Below, piece after piece: positions 12,708-24,397 of a stretch of DNA of 64,000 nucleotides. Numbering within the stretch: position 1 is the first letter of the stretch; every line of letters begins with the position of its first letter. The translations under genes and the position numbers were made by a program. The stretch lies in contig NMRB01000175.1 in NCBI GenBank assembly GCA_002633025.1, positions 461,515 to 525,514 on the forward strand, in the 5' to 3' direction. Origin of the DNA: Notospermus geniculatus. Lineage: Eukaryota; Nemertea; Pilidiophora; Heteronemertea; Lineidae. A model generated the notes under the pieces. The model searched no databases. It saw nothing but the letters and a program-made list of their open reading frames with translations, and had not been told where the DNA came from.

Positions 12708-13154
12708 CATCCTCCCACAGCAGGGGTTTTTACCTCGCTCCTCTTCATCCACTCACACAAACCCCTGCTGAAATAGAACATCCAAAGAATCTGGTGCGGC
12801 TGTTCCATACTCCAGTTGCACTCCCTGTATTAGAAGGATAACTGGAGAATTACGATTTTCGTGGTTTCACCCTGTTTGACCTTAAAGTTTTGTGCTTTAC
12901 AAATCACTTACATCTTTCCAAAATTGACTGAATTTTATCATAGAGGCTCTTCCTATGTATAGGAAAGATTCTTATTATTTTTGATTGTTATTTTGAGTCA
13001 TAATTATTTAATATTCACACCCTAAAAATGCTGCATTCTGATTGGGCAATGGTTTTCTGACCGCCTCATGCTTGCCTGGGAGGCCCAATTTCAGCAGGGC
13101 TTTGTGTGGAGTGTATGAAGAGGAACGAGACCAAAGCCCTGCTGTGGGAGGATG
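12708..13154. repeat. inverted-repeat element with CATCCTCCCACAGCAGG ends
   Basis: The left terminus reads catcctcccacagcagg and the right terminus is its reverse complement. Each end also carries acctcgctcctcttcat or its complement, so each terminus can form its own subterminal hairpin. The same end module recurs at about 60863-60940 and 61236-61313, which marks a dispersed family. The interior has no coding potential. Confidence 0.7.
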
Positions 13155-13199
13155 GTGAGTGCAGATCTGTAAGGTCATGTGAACAGCCTGGTGTAAAAA

Positions 13200-13318
13200 T
13201 GGCTGATATTCATAAAATCTAGCAACTGCTTTTACTTCAAGTTTTGTAGTAAATTTACATTGGACGTCGCTGTGCAAATCTTGAGTAAAAGCACTTGCTA
13301 CTTTTAGAATATCAGCCA
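13200..13318. repeat. foldback element, family 1, copy 1
   Basis: The ends are tggctgatattc and gaatatcagcca. Inside them sit inverted copies of ctagcaactgcttttactt. The copy at 14542-14648 shares the inner gcttttactt / agtaaaag pair and the subterminal ctag..aa words. Too short to encode a protein; a MITE-like foldback. Confidence 0.65.
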
Positions 13319-13350
13319 ATGTAGACAGACATGCCGAACAGGTGGTTGAG

Positions 13351-13648
13351 AACAAAGAACGGACAGAAGAAAGGCTTGGCCGAAGGACAACAAAGAACGG
13401 ACAGAAGAAAGGCTTGGCCGAAGGACAACAAAGAACGGACAGAAGAAATGCTTGGCTGAAGGACAACAAAGAATGGACAGGAGAAGAAAGGCTTGACTGA
13501 AGGACAACAAAGAATGGACAGAAGAAAGGCCTGACTGAAGGACAACAAAGAACGAACAGAAGAAAGGCTTGGCTGAAGGACAACAAAGAACGAGAGAAAA
13601 AAGGCTTGACTGAGGGACAACAAAGAATGGAGAGAAGAAAGGCTTGAC
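13351..13648. repeat. minisatellite, about 37-bp unit, about 8 copies
   Basis: Tandem copies of a unit containing aacaaagaacggacagaag, then aaaggcttgg and ccgaaggac, with small length changes and substitutions. The unit is purine-rich on the plus strand. Long minus-strand open frames of repeated SFSQAFLLSVLCCP-type text are translations of the repeat and are not taken as genes. Confidence 0.9.
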
Positions 13649-14541
13649 TTCACATCATCTCTCAGCAACCTTCACATTCAGGTTTCCACAAGTAACCTGA
13701 TCAGTATTCAAGAGCATATGGTCAGGACTGGTGCACTCTGATCACCATAATCCTTCATTTGCGTAATAGTCAGAGAAGATGGTTCCAGAGATGGGTACTG
13801 GTGGTAGCCAACAAGCAGCTCAACAAGTCACCTCGGGACAATACCAGAATATCTGTCGGGGCCTTGCTGTTAGACCAATACTGGCAATCGCTGGCCAGCG
13901 ACATGTAGTTTGGCGCCACAATTCTAACATGAACTAGTGACACCTATCGGTCATCCTGAGAATCGCGAGGACCTGGGCAGTTCCAGAACGCGGGTATTAC
14001 ATGTACACGGGGAGTGGTTCGAAACTGCGGCGGGAGTGGACCATCAGAATGTAAAGGGTTACACTAATCCAGCACTGTGGTCTCGTCGTACCAGTCGTTG
14101 GTAGCTCAGCAACTCTACATTTGAGCAGCCATCTACCATTCGTCACTTACTATTTGTCATGCCTGGAGGAAATCAGAACATCCACTCTGGCAGAGAAATT
14201 GAATTATGCTGTTTATGACATTAACCTGTAGTGTACTAGTCTGTAATTGTTTCCTCGTGGATGGCATAATCAGCTAGAAAGATCAAAGCAGATCTTGTAA
14301 GGTTGCTTGAAATATTAACATTTGATGTCTAGAGCCAACAAGCGGCTTAGAGCACTGCTGATAATTGACGGCCAAATCTTTGGCTAATGCTGCGACAATA
14401 ACGGTAGCCGCACACATTGACGCTCAGACGTAGCCTATTTGACGCAGCGATATTCGAGTCGTCGCCATGTTGCGCCGTTGTGTGCGACTACATGTAGCTT
14501 CAGGACTGACCGTTAAAGCCGTTTTTGAAGCATTGGGTCAT

Positions 14542-14648
14542 ATGAATAAAGACTACAATGCTTTTACTTGAATTTTGCAATACAAATGCACTACAGGTAG
14601 GCAATGATGTACAAATCTGAAGTAAAAGGATTTGCTAGTCTTATTCAT
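14542..14648. repeat. foldback element, family 1, copy 2
   Basis: The ends atgaataaagact and agtcttattcat are imperfect inverted repeats around gcttttacttgaattttgca and its partner acaaatctgaagtaaaag. The inner module matches the copy at 13200-13318. Each copy is about 110-120 bp. Confidence 0.6.
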
Positions 14649-14695
14649 GATTAGCCCTATTCACGAGACAAATACACGGATAGTAAAGGGGCTTA

Positions 14696-15102
14696 CAGGT
14701 CGACATTGCGTCTTGAAGCAACTCGCGGCCACTAGCTTTCCGGCGATGGAAGCAACTCGGAGTGGCTGATCAGTTGCCGATTTTGTCGACTTGACCGCTC
14801 TTGCGTCTCCGAGCAACTGCCGGATCCGCTAGTTACTTCGAGTTGCCCATGTATACTTCTCGGCGACTAGTTGTCCCCAGTACCCAGATCCGTCGACCTG
14901 CGCCTGCTTGCAACTGATCAGTTGTTTGAACGGGGATATCTCATTGAAAATCACGTGACATATACCGAAAAAAGAAAATGGCGGCAGTGGAATGGACCGA
15001 GGGCATGGAAGACGCGCTGTCGACATGAGCGTGCTGTTCGAGGTAACTGTCAGTTGCTCCGAGTTCCTCTCAATCGTTGCTTCAAGACGCAATGTCGACC
15101 TG
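14696..15102. mobile_element. Tc1/mariner-like MITE, 407 bp, TA flanks
   Basis: Terminal inverted repeats of about 27 bp begin caggtcgacattgcgtcttg and end with the exact reverse complement. Both outer flanks are TA, the target duplication used by Tc1/mariner elements. The interior carries many scattered agttgc / gcaact words and no transposase frame. The superfamily call rests on the TA flanks and the CAG start only. Confidence 0.7.
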
Positions 15103-15186
15103 TAATAGAGTGCTGTGCCACGAGTTGCAAGTACCCGAAAAATACAGTTGTGTCCATTTCTCTTGCCAAATAAAGCTGCGCCGAAT

Positions 15187-15398
15187 CACAGGGGCTTGAA
15201 TCAAATGGTGAAAAAGGTAAAATGTGTTGGGATATTACCACAGAGGGTGTACCACCCCGCCAAAATAACATCCACATGTAGTGGGTCACTTCGTTCTACA
15301 CCCACCACATGTGGGTGTTATTTTGGGGTGGTACACCATCTGTGGTAATATCCCAACACATTTTAACCCTTTTTCACCATTTGATTCAAGCCCCTGTG
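15187..15398. repeat. near-perfect foldback, about 95-bp arms
   Basis: The left arm starts cacaggggcttgaatcaaat and the right arm ends with its reverse complement. Pairing continues through ggtgaaaaagg, aatgtgttgggatattacca and gtgtaccacccc with few mismatches, and the loop is short. Such a strong hairpin indicates a young foldback/MITE insertion. No target duplication was recognised (agctgcgccgaat on the left, agtccagctgcc on the right). Confidence 0.85.
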
Positions 15399-17524
15399 AG
15401 TCCAGCTGCCAACAGTCAGGGAACTAAAAATTGATTTTAAAAAATTGAGTGTCAAACAGGTGATGAGGGGGCGCTGGAACAGGGCGAGATGGTATTGAAG
15501 TGACTGCTGAAGGGACAGGGACACTGTCCTTGGGCCCACTTTCCATTATCCTCCAACGAGTGCTCAGCACGATCAGGACGGAGATACTGTGTATGTCGTA
15601 CTGCATAGGAAACTTTTGTTCAACAAAAAATCTATAGCACCGAGGCCAACACGCAATGATCGTGGGTTAGACCGTACCATACAACAAGGGGGAGCAGTAA
15701 AACCCTTACAATGTCGGCATTCCACTACGCACTCTCAGGCATCATCCGTTCAATCCATGAAGCACTGACGAAATGCTGCAAATGATTTTCGTTTGAAATC
15801 ATGTATACATGTATGTTTTCACTCTTCTTGTAGTTCCTGGTCTCTGACAGCCTGTACAAAGCGAGGCTGCATTATCTTTCACATATCATGTGCTCAGCCA
15901 GCATCAGTCCCTAGAATTCTGCAGTCGTCAGAGTTGGTTTCTTTCAAAAACCTGAAACTGCGTGCATTCTTTCATGCTATTTGCTGTAATTATGATGGGC
16001 GGCACGCAACTCTTTATGATTAATAGGCAGCAAGAAGCGACTGTACCAGTATTCTTTGTTCGCACCAGAAGGTGAACAGTTGTAATAATATTTCATTCTC
16101 TTCGATTCAGTGCAGGTAACTGTGTGTGAAAGTCAAGACTTTTTTTTATCAAGAATAGCCTACAGGGAATTAACATACAATGCATATGAATGCATACACT
16201 AGTTATACTGTGAAGGTGAGACTCTATAGGTGAGACTCTCTTAGTTCTGATCAAAGTTCTCAAAACATGGGTAAAGGGTAGGCTTCACAACTGAAGATGT
16301 TTATTGTTGTACAGCAAGGAACACTACCAAGCTGTTTCTATTGATATCTGTTCATCAGCTGAACAGCAAGGAACACTACCAAGCTGTTATCAGCTGAACA
16401 GCAAGGAACACTACCAAGCTGTTTCTATTGATATCTGTTCATCAGCTGAACAGCAAGGAACACTACCAAGCTGTTTCTACTGATATCTGTTCATCAGCTG
16501 AACAGAAAGGTTGGATACCGATACAAACCTTTAAGTTATGTTTCTGCTATACATCCAAGATATTTCTCGAATCTGCAAAGAGAAAAAATGTTGTTCTGGT
16601 GAATGATCATGTATTGCCCATAATCTGTACGGACGTCAGTGACAAAGAAAAACTCATCATAAACGAAAATGAAAGATTGAAGATTTCAATTTCAATAAAA
16701 CTGAAGACAATTCTGTGTTGTAAAATTTAGAAGCAGCTTGCCATTGAAGTCCCCTTATCTTATCATCAAGCATCTGCTATATCCTCATAAAGCAATAGCG
16801 AACACGATAAACCACATTAATTATGTCAACAATCCCACGCATCATTTACAGCTGTAGTAGCCAACATATCACAGATAAAATTGTCCAGCACACTGACAAT
16901 GACTGTAGGTGACTTCACTCTCTTGGAACAACTGGCCCTCTTGTCGCTTCTACAAACGATTGATTTCAATACCAGTTAGGAAAGGCCACACCAGCTGGTC
17001 ACACCTGTTGCATACACCCAGTGAACTTATTGAGGATCTCCATCTACACCATCAATGGAAACTGTAAATGGTAACAGCAGCTCCATCACAGAATGCGAAA
17101 AGCGTGGGAATTTGGTCTCCTGATAAACTGTTAATTGACAGTGAAATCGGTTGGTCACGTAGCCTTTCTGTTTGAACTTGAGGGTGCATCATCCTATTTA
17201 CTCAGCAGACCCATATTCATTTAGGCCTACAGTCGGTTGCTCCACAATACAAACCACAGACCACAGCATCCCACTTAATCAATTTATATTCTTTTGCGAA
17301 TGACCCATATATTTTGGTAATATTGGTTCTCTAATTAATGATTCAAGAACACCACCGCTGATGAGCACACAGGCCTCTCACCAACAACGTGGCAACAGCA
17401 TAGTGGGAAAAACTACTGCAAACTACACACTAACAGATGGCCTGCTCTCAGGACGGCACATAATTCATTTCTTGCAGAATGCGCAACACAGATAAGCAGT
17501 AACTGATCTCCATGTACAGGCATT
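15399..17524. other. spacer without recognisable gene
   Basis: AT-rich sequence with no family motif in any frame. The one structured part is the minisatellite at 16312-16505, listed separately. A plus-strand open frame over that array continues to about 16730 but shows no recognisable domain. Confidence 0.5.
16312..16505. repeat. minisatellite, about 52-bp unit, about 4 copies
   Basis: The unit begins cagcaaggaacactaccaag, continues with ctgtttctattgatatctg and ends ttcatcagctgaa. One of the four copies is shortened to about 35 bp by loss of its middle. Copies are nearly identical, so the array is recent. Confidence 0.9.
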
Positions 17525-18471
17525 GACTGATGTTTATCTACACCTGATATCTTGAATATTTTAAATACTACCGCACCGATTTTGACACGGTTTTTTGTTG
17601 CATATGAAAGGAAAACCTGTTGGTCATGTTTCTGCATGGAAATTTTTGAAATTTGAAAATATCAAAATTATGTAATACATGTAGCTCATCAGAGAAAAAC
17701 TTTGAAAATCAAAATTTTTATTTTGTAATTTTATTTTTATTTTTATAGTAAGTCTGACAGAATGGAACTTTCCAAAGATTTTGAAATTTGTTTCGTCAAA
17801 ATCTGTTGAGTGGTTGCTGAGATATTTGAGATTATCGAAATTTTGACAATTTGAAATTTTCACGAAATTTTGATACTATCAGATAAAGCTATCCTCAGAT
17901 TATAGGTTTACCTTAATTTGAAACTTTTTGGCGTTAATTGGGCAGATTTATTGAAATATCAAAATGTTGATATTTTGAAAAATATGTGTAAATTTCTAAC
18001 CAGTTTATGCGAATCATCCAAAAGAAAATCTCAAATTATCAAAAGTTTGAAAATCTCAAATATCTCAGTAACCACTCGACAGATTTTGATGAAACAATGA
18101 CCAAAATCGTCAGAAAGTTCCATTCTATCAAAACTATCAAAATGACAATAAAATTAGGAGAGAAGAAATTGATTTTCAAGTTTTTTTCTGATGAGCTATT
18201 AATAGATAACTTTGATATTTTCAAATTTCCAAAATTTTGATGCAGAAATGTGACCAACAAGTTTTCCTTTCATATGCAACAAACCGTGTCAAAATTGGTG
18301 TGGTAGTATTTGAAATCTTCAAGATATCAAGTGTTGATATTTTCAAATTTCCAAAATTTTGATGCAGAAATGTGACCAACAAGTTTTCCTTTCATATGCA
18401 ACAAACCGTGTCAAAATTGGTGTGGTAGTATTTGAAATCTTCAAGATATCAAGTGTAGATAAACATCAGTC
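17525..18471. repeat. long AT-rich inverted repeat with internal 122-bp duplication
   Basis: The outer ends gactgatgtttatctacac and gtgtagataaacatcagtc are inverted. Similarity continues for about 350 bp per arm, including ttcctttcatatgcaac on the right and gttgcatatgaaagga on the left. The right arm alone holds a direct tandem duplication of about 122 bp (about 18212-18333 and 18334-18455). Short open frames inside are AT-biased chance frames. This is probably a foldback transposon. Confidence 0.8.
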
Positions 18472-20241
18472 GTTCTTGTCAAATCTTTCATTTCTTCACA
18501 CTACTCTGATACCCAAATCATGATAACTCGTACATATCCCGACAGAATTTAATTATGCGAGCATTTTTATTTTTTAGATAATGGATGATCATGAAAACAC
18601 TCTGGTTGCAGATTACTCCATTACCATGACGTTACCCTTGTGTCCAATATCAATAAGGATACCACATACCTAATCTGTCACAATTATTATCTTTACTCTT
18701 ACTATTTGCTATTTTATCAATTATATTTGTGTCTGGCATTTGGATAAATAGCCAGCACTCTGCCCATCACTAAGTGCTCAGATGTCAGAAGTAATCTGTA
18801 ATCTCCTTTAGCAAGTGACAATTTTCAATATTTATGAATAAATTTTGCAGGTTTATCGTCTCTATGGCATTTCTGGTTTGATATCCTAAGGGCATCCAGG
18901 CAACATTTAATATTGACTGATTTAACCACAAATGTCGGGTGACGGGCAGCGTATCAAACTGCAGATGTTACACAAACCAGAGTCGGCAAACAGTCAAGCA
19001 AGCGCTAAAAAGCACATCCAACATCGGTATTCGTCGGGAAACACCAGCTAAGTCAATCAATGACATTCGAATGATACACAGATGAACTCCTCATATCAGG
19101 CTTTTAAAGTGGTCAAATATAAGCAAAATATAAACAGTATTTTGCAATGACGACATAATGTATTTATAAAGAATTACTAACTCAGCCAACTCTATGAGAA
19201 TCTAGGGAAGAAGAAGAAGAGAACTAGATGAGCATGGCGTGGCTGTTGCCAGGAGAATACAAGATGGTTGCCAACACCGATGCCATGCGATGATGAATTT
19301 TGTTTCTTACACGTGAATGCCAATTTCCTCAAGGATGCACTGCAAAGCGATGCGAAAAGCCTCTTGAATCTCATTGCCATTATCAAATCAATGTTAACTA
19401 ATTTAATTGAACAAATATTTAATCACGATCTTCATCAAATATTCAATCTAAATGTTCACCGATTGACTTAATGATGGCCGGGCCAGCAGATTGCTTTTTT
19501 AGCAGCTCTTTCACATTGACTTGGTGAATGTATTGTGTTGTATGTTATACTGGTTTAAAGTTACGCGAATCAGCTCCGAGAAAGCGCTCCTCCAGTGTGA
19601 TGCTGATCAAGTGAGTAGAAGATCTCAGTCCGTTGCACTGAAATCTTTCCAAGCTGAGATATCGCACCGCAGTTAAGTTCGAAAGTGATTACCGGGGCTT
19701 CTTCACGTTGGAGAAAACTCCGAGACAGAACTGAAGACGATTATTGCTGTCCGATTGCCTGCATTATGGTGATTCCACTAGGAAATTATCCACTCCTATA
19801 GTGAGGAGCAAACTACCCACGGCACAAGAAAAATGCTTGCCAAAAACTGCATTGATGCATCACTTTATTCACTGAATTTCGGGTTCTACTAATCACCAGA
19901 CCCAAGTGCGTGACTCTTCATTTCCTGAACAGCTATTAATCAAACTAAAATCTACAATGCCTAATCCTCTCATCAGGATATATCATGGGTCTCGGTGTCT
20001 GCCTCACATGACATCATGACCAATGTCGAGTATACTAATGCGAGAAAATTCTATTGGGATTGTTTAAAAGCCATGAAACTTTTTGAAATTTTCTGCTCGG
20101 CAAGCAGTGAGCATGCCTGATCATTAGGTGCAAACATCTCTGCTTTAATCCAGGGATTACGAGCTTTGATCTAGCCTTAATCCCGCTCAGTACCTTTGGT
20201 CATGACACATTTATACTGATGGAGAATGAAACTAACCGCAG

Positions 20242-20270
20242 AATAATAATAATAATAATAATAATTCATT
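20242..20270. repeat. (AAT)n microsatellite at the LINE 3' end
   Basis: Seven or more AAT units on the plus strand. They form the 3' tail of the minus-strand LINE and were brought in by that insertion, since copy B lacks them. Confidence 0.9.
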
Positions 20271-20361
20271 CATTTCTAAAGCGCTAAAATAATGATAAAA
20301 CATTTTCTAAGCGCTGTACAAGTTAAAAATGATAATAGTGTAAGATTTGATTGATAGAACA

Positions 20362-20856
20362 TTATTCAAAGAAAGTAGTAAAAAGATGAGTTTTTAAATT
20401 TTTCTTGAATGATTGGGTGCCTGTGAGCTCGCGCAGAGTAGGGGGAAGGGTGTTCCACAGTCTTGCAGCAAAGACCGCCAGACTGCGGTCACCATAGGTC
20501 CCGGTGGAACGTGGGATCGAAAGGATCCAAGGTTCAGTTGAGGACCGCAGCCGGCGTCCTGGAGTGTGCAGACTAAAGAGTTCCCTTAAATATTCTGGAC
20601 TGTCCTCCCTGTGCAGCACTTTGTGGGTCACAAGGAGGGCACGATACTCGATGCGCGACCTCACAGGCAGCCAATGCAATTCCTTTAAAATAGGTGTAAT
20701 GTGGTCTCTCTTTCGACATTGCTTAAGCAGTCTTGCAGCTGAGTTCTGAGCCTTTTGGAGTCTAAGTAGTTCACAGTTGGGTAGACCTAATAACAAGGTC
20801 CCCTGAAAGTCTAGCCGCGACGTGACAAGAGCATTTAACACTCTAGCGCAAGTCAC
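20362..20856 (-). pseudogene. LINE reverse transcriptase, C-terminal fragment
   Basis: About 164 codons remain of the C-terminal reverse transcriptase region of a CR1/L2-group LINE. Recognisable strings in order are LNALVTSRLDF, LLGLPNCELLRLQKAQNSAA, HITPILKELHWLPVRSRIEY, SPEYLRELF, YGDRSLAVFAARLWNTLPP and SFKKNLKTHLF, then a stop. The catalytic palm motifs and the endonuclease are missing because of 5' truncation, so this is not functional. The surviving part is open without internal stops, which suggests a young insertion. The usual YCN-type string after SRLD is changed here to FQG. Confidence 0.92.
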
Positions 20857-21413
20857 TCAAGAACGGTCATGATATTATGTAAATCTCGACTGACAAAATC
20901 AAACTTGGTGCAATATCTTGAACACAAGTTGCCTAGAGCCAACGCCAAAACATGAAAGAATCTGCAATCAATAGGATCAATAGATGAGCCAGGTCAAGCT
21001 ACTGCTAGCTGAAGGATATCAAAATGAGTTACTAAGAAAGTGACAGAAACTGCCGATGGATAAGCTAAACTGACAATTGGCTTTTGAGGGATTGAGTGGT
21101 CATGGCAAGGGAGAGATTCCCGTTGAAGATAGATGAAATGTCTTTTGTTTACGTCAAGCAGAGCAGAGGTCACAGACCAATGTGCAGGTTCCATCCCTCA
21201 AGCCATACTATAGGCCGAGCACTGAGTTGCCATTGGTCAGGTCCAATGCACGTCACCACTGCATGCATGCATACCATTCATGGACCAATCAGGCTTTCAT
21301 TTGGGCTGACCTTCTGAATAATGGGGACCACAGCCCAATCCCTCAATTGGGTTCCACTAGCATTTAGAACTATTGAAATGAAAATGACACATCAGCCTTG
21401 ATCAAATTTCCCA

Positions 21414-21696
21414 CACAAAAGGCGTCCAATGTATACGACCTGGGATCTTATTCACAAAGCCCTCCCTGATACTGAACAATAGGTTCCCACAAATGGACAA
21501 GAGTTACGAGACCTTCGTGAATAAGTCCCTGGTTTCGATGTGCTGCCNCACAAAAAAGGCGTCCAATGTATACGACCTGGGATCTTATTCACAAAGCCCT
21601 CCCTATTAGGGAGGCTGATACTGAACAATAGGTTCCCACAAATGGACAAGAGTTACGAGAGCTTCGTGAATAAGTCCCTGGTTTCGATGTGCTGCC
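21414..21696. repeat. local direct duplication joined by a single N
   Basis: The unit at 21414-21547 is repeated at 21549-21696. Both contain ggcgtccaatgtatacgacc, a MITE-like segment with ttattcacaaagccctccct, and gaataagtccctggtttcga. The only base between them is N at 21548. The second unit has an extra attagggaggc. Copy B has a single version of the 3' part (about 26454-26550). The lone N at the seam suggests an assembly join. Confidence 0.85.
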
Positions 21697-23227
21697 CTCG
21701 ATCGTAGCTAATCCCCAAAAGCCCTACTGGCCAAAGTCAATCATACACCGGCAACAGTTCACGGCCCAAGGAAAGGAACGCTGTGGCATACATGTAGTAA
21801 GAAATATTCGGGACGTTGACGCGGTGGACTCAGTGATAGAAGCTTTTTATTCGAGAGGTCCTGGATTCAATTCTCTGTAAATGCATGATGTGCATTCTCT
21901 GTGTGATTTAAACAAGCCATCTAAGACTCCACACACCTGAGGAATAGCATGAACACTGCCACTAGGATCGAGTTCCCAGAAGAGTAAGAAGAGAAGCCAG
22001 CCAAAATCAATAGGCCATTAAGTCCTCTTTAGGGCTGATAATTGTCTTTACACCACAAAGTAATTAAACATACCACCTCAGCATTAACCATGGATAGATT
22101 TTCTGAGGTGAATATTCTCAAGGGACATTACCTGCAAGGTGAATGAATTCTGATGTATAGGCAAAATTTTGACAAGCTGCACTGATTTGAATTCATCTCA
22201 ACTGGCGATATCATGAGGAACGAACCTCAGAGGGTGTTATGCCTCGGTGATGATGAACCGAAAGTGTCAAATAGTGGACAGCTTTTGATAAGTCCGGAGT
22301 AAAGCACAGACTGATGTACAGCACGAGTCGAATCTATCATGTTACCTGATACCACTGATACTGTACAAGAACGTTCTTATCGAAGATCTGCATGGCTTAC
22401 TGCTTCGCTGTTTCCCGCAAAAAACAGCCGATGAAAGTTGGTGTGTGGTATATCATTGATGCAAGAACGTTCATATCAGAGACCTGTGGAGCCAACACTG
22501 CTGTTTGGCCCCAAAAAACGGCAATTGCTGCCAACCCATCATGAAGGTCATGAAAATCGGTTTGTGCCGGAAATCACTGGCTTGACTGGGGCAAGATCAT
22601 TGTTTCTCACAAAAAAGGCAATTGCTGCCAACCCGTCATGGAAGTCAGGATGGCACAGTAATTTGACGGCAAAAAATTGCCCATTCACTTGTCAGAAAAA
22701 GTTCGGTTTTTCAACATCAACATTTATCATTGACAAATATATCAAAAACTTGTCGCAGATTGGCCTTTTCGCTATTTAACATCCCCACTATCATAGATAA
22801 TGCAAGATTGTACGTTAATGTCCGTATACAAATTAGAAAAACACCGTAATTACGTTCTTGTACAGTATCAGTGGTAATTACCATGGTAGGCAAGTAATTG
22901 TTGCGATTATAAGATAGATGGGCCTACATTTTAAATGAGTTGTTTACCAAAACTTCCATGTTGGCACTGACAGTGCAGCAGGAAACAAGCAACGTTTACT
23001 TCTATAGTAGAGTAGTTGCGTGACGCTATGAGGCTCAGTTTTCATCCACATGCGTACGCCTTCAGATATATTCTATATGCAACTCAAATGAAGTAGTTAC
23101 AGTTTGTAATCTGTTTTTTTAATAGATACACTGCAAATGGCCAAAGCCACGAGGGCATGGCCCTGTGCACTATGGCGTTGATGCTATTGGTTACAGATCG
23201 TCAGGTACAGTGTAAAAGACATGGCCA

Positions 23228-23385
23228 GGGGCCGGTTGCACAAAAAGATGAAAGGATAAGTCTGTTAATTTGACTTTTCCTGTTAAATCCTTAACTTTGT
23301 TTTAACTTACGATACTAACATTTTGGGATAAGTAAAACGCCAAGATAAACTAACAGTGATTTTTAACTTTTGTGCAACCGGCCCC
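23228..23385. mobile_element. MITE with GGGGCCGGTTGCAC ends (copy A)
   Basis: Terminal inverted repeats ggggccggttgcacaaaa and ttttgtgcaaccggcccc bound about 158 bp of AT-rich non-coding sequence. The GGGGCC start is typical of PIF/Harbinger-type MITEs. The flanking bases (cca and aga) do not form a clear target duplication, so the superfamily is tentative. The same element is in copy B at 29158-29294, so it predates the duplication or allele split. Confidence 0.75.
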
Positions 23386-23695
23386 AGACCTACTTGAAAA
23401 GTTCCACAAATTCGTTTTTACTGCGATTGGCAGTCGGACTCCTCATGAAGCACTGTATGTAGGTTTTCCCTTGATGGACACAGGTTGCCAGAGGAAGTGA
23501 GTGTCTTGTAGCCTTCACTGTTACAGGAAGCCCCACAGTTCAACAACCATTCAGCTTCCTTCAACACCAATAGCATAAACCAGCCCGATTCTCACGGCAA
23601 TGTCACTCACGCAGGCTAATGGCATTTTAACATTAGCAGAAATCAGATATCGACCAGAATGCATTAACTACGAATAACAGAGGGTGGACAATTTC

Positions 23696-23696
23696 N
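23696..23696. other. single N at the junction of the two duplicated blocks
   Basis: A lone ambiguous base lies exactly where copy A ends (gacaatttc) and copy B begins (agccagctctgccc). At its own 3' end copy B continues gacaatttc into unique sequence at 29604. This is the pattern expected when two allelic contigs are placed end to end. Confidence 0.9.
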
Positions 23697-24397
23697 AGCC
23701 AGCTCTGCCCATCACTAAGTGCTCAGATGTCAGAAGTAATCTGTAATCTCCTTTAGCAAGTGACAATTTTCAATATTTATGAATAAATATTGCAGGTTTA
23801 TCGTCTCTATGGCATTTCTGGTTTGATATCCTAAGGGCATCCAGGCAACATTTTAATATTGACTGATTTAACCACAAATGTCGGGTGACGGGCAGCGTAT
23901 CAAACTGCAGATGTTACACAAACCAGAGTCGGCAAACAGTCAAGCAAGCGCTAAAAAGCAAAGGGTAAGACATGTAAGAACATCCAACATCGGTATTCGT
24001 CGAGAAACACCAGCTATCAATGATATTCGAATGATACACAGATGAACTCCTCAGCTCATCAGGCTTTCAAAGTGGTCAAATATAAGCATAATATAAACAG
24101 TATTTTGCAATGACGACATAATGTATTTATAAAGGATTACTAACTCAGCCAACTCTATGAGAATCTAGGGAACTACATGTAGAACTAGAGCTAGAAGAAG
24201 AAGAGAACTACATGTAGAGGAGCATGGCGTGGCTGTTGCCAGGAGAATACAAGATGGCCGCCAACACCGATGCCATGCGATGATGAATTTTGTTTCTTAC
24301 ACGTGAATGCCAATTTACCTCAAGGATGCACTGCAAAGCGATGCGAAAAGCCTCTTGAATCTCATTGCCATTTAATCGAATCAATGTTAACTAATTT

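Larger units (their letters stand above)
20241..20860 (-). mobile_element. 5'-truncated CR1/L2-type LINE, 620 bp
   Basis: Present in copy A and absent at the matching site in copy B (25847-25858), so its limits come from the empty site. The minus-strand element has a truncated 5' end, the C-terminal part of a reverse transcriptase frame, a short 3' untranslated part with agcgctt words, and a terminal (ATT)n run. Such 3' tails are typical of CR1/L2-group elements. Only a gaa trinucleotide is shared at the two edges, so the target duplication is minimal or absent. Confidence 0.9.
18751..23695. repeat. duplicated block, copy A
   Basis: Direct copy of the block at 23697-29603. It starts gccagc..tctgcccatcac and runs colinear to gagggtggacaatttc, where a lone N follows at 23696. 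Sequence identity is high, with scattered substitutions and small indels. Copy A alone carries a 620-bp LINE fragment (20241-20860) and an extra local duplication (21414-21696). No conserved protein other than the LINE fragment is encoded. Confidence 0.95.

Noticed and set aside
13008-13668. Long minus-strand frames of repeated SFSQAFLLSVLCCP text.
   Set aside because: Direct translation of a 37-bp minisatellite; the three overlapping frames look alike, as expected for a repeat not divisible by codon use.
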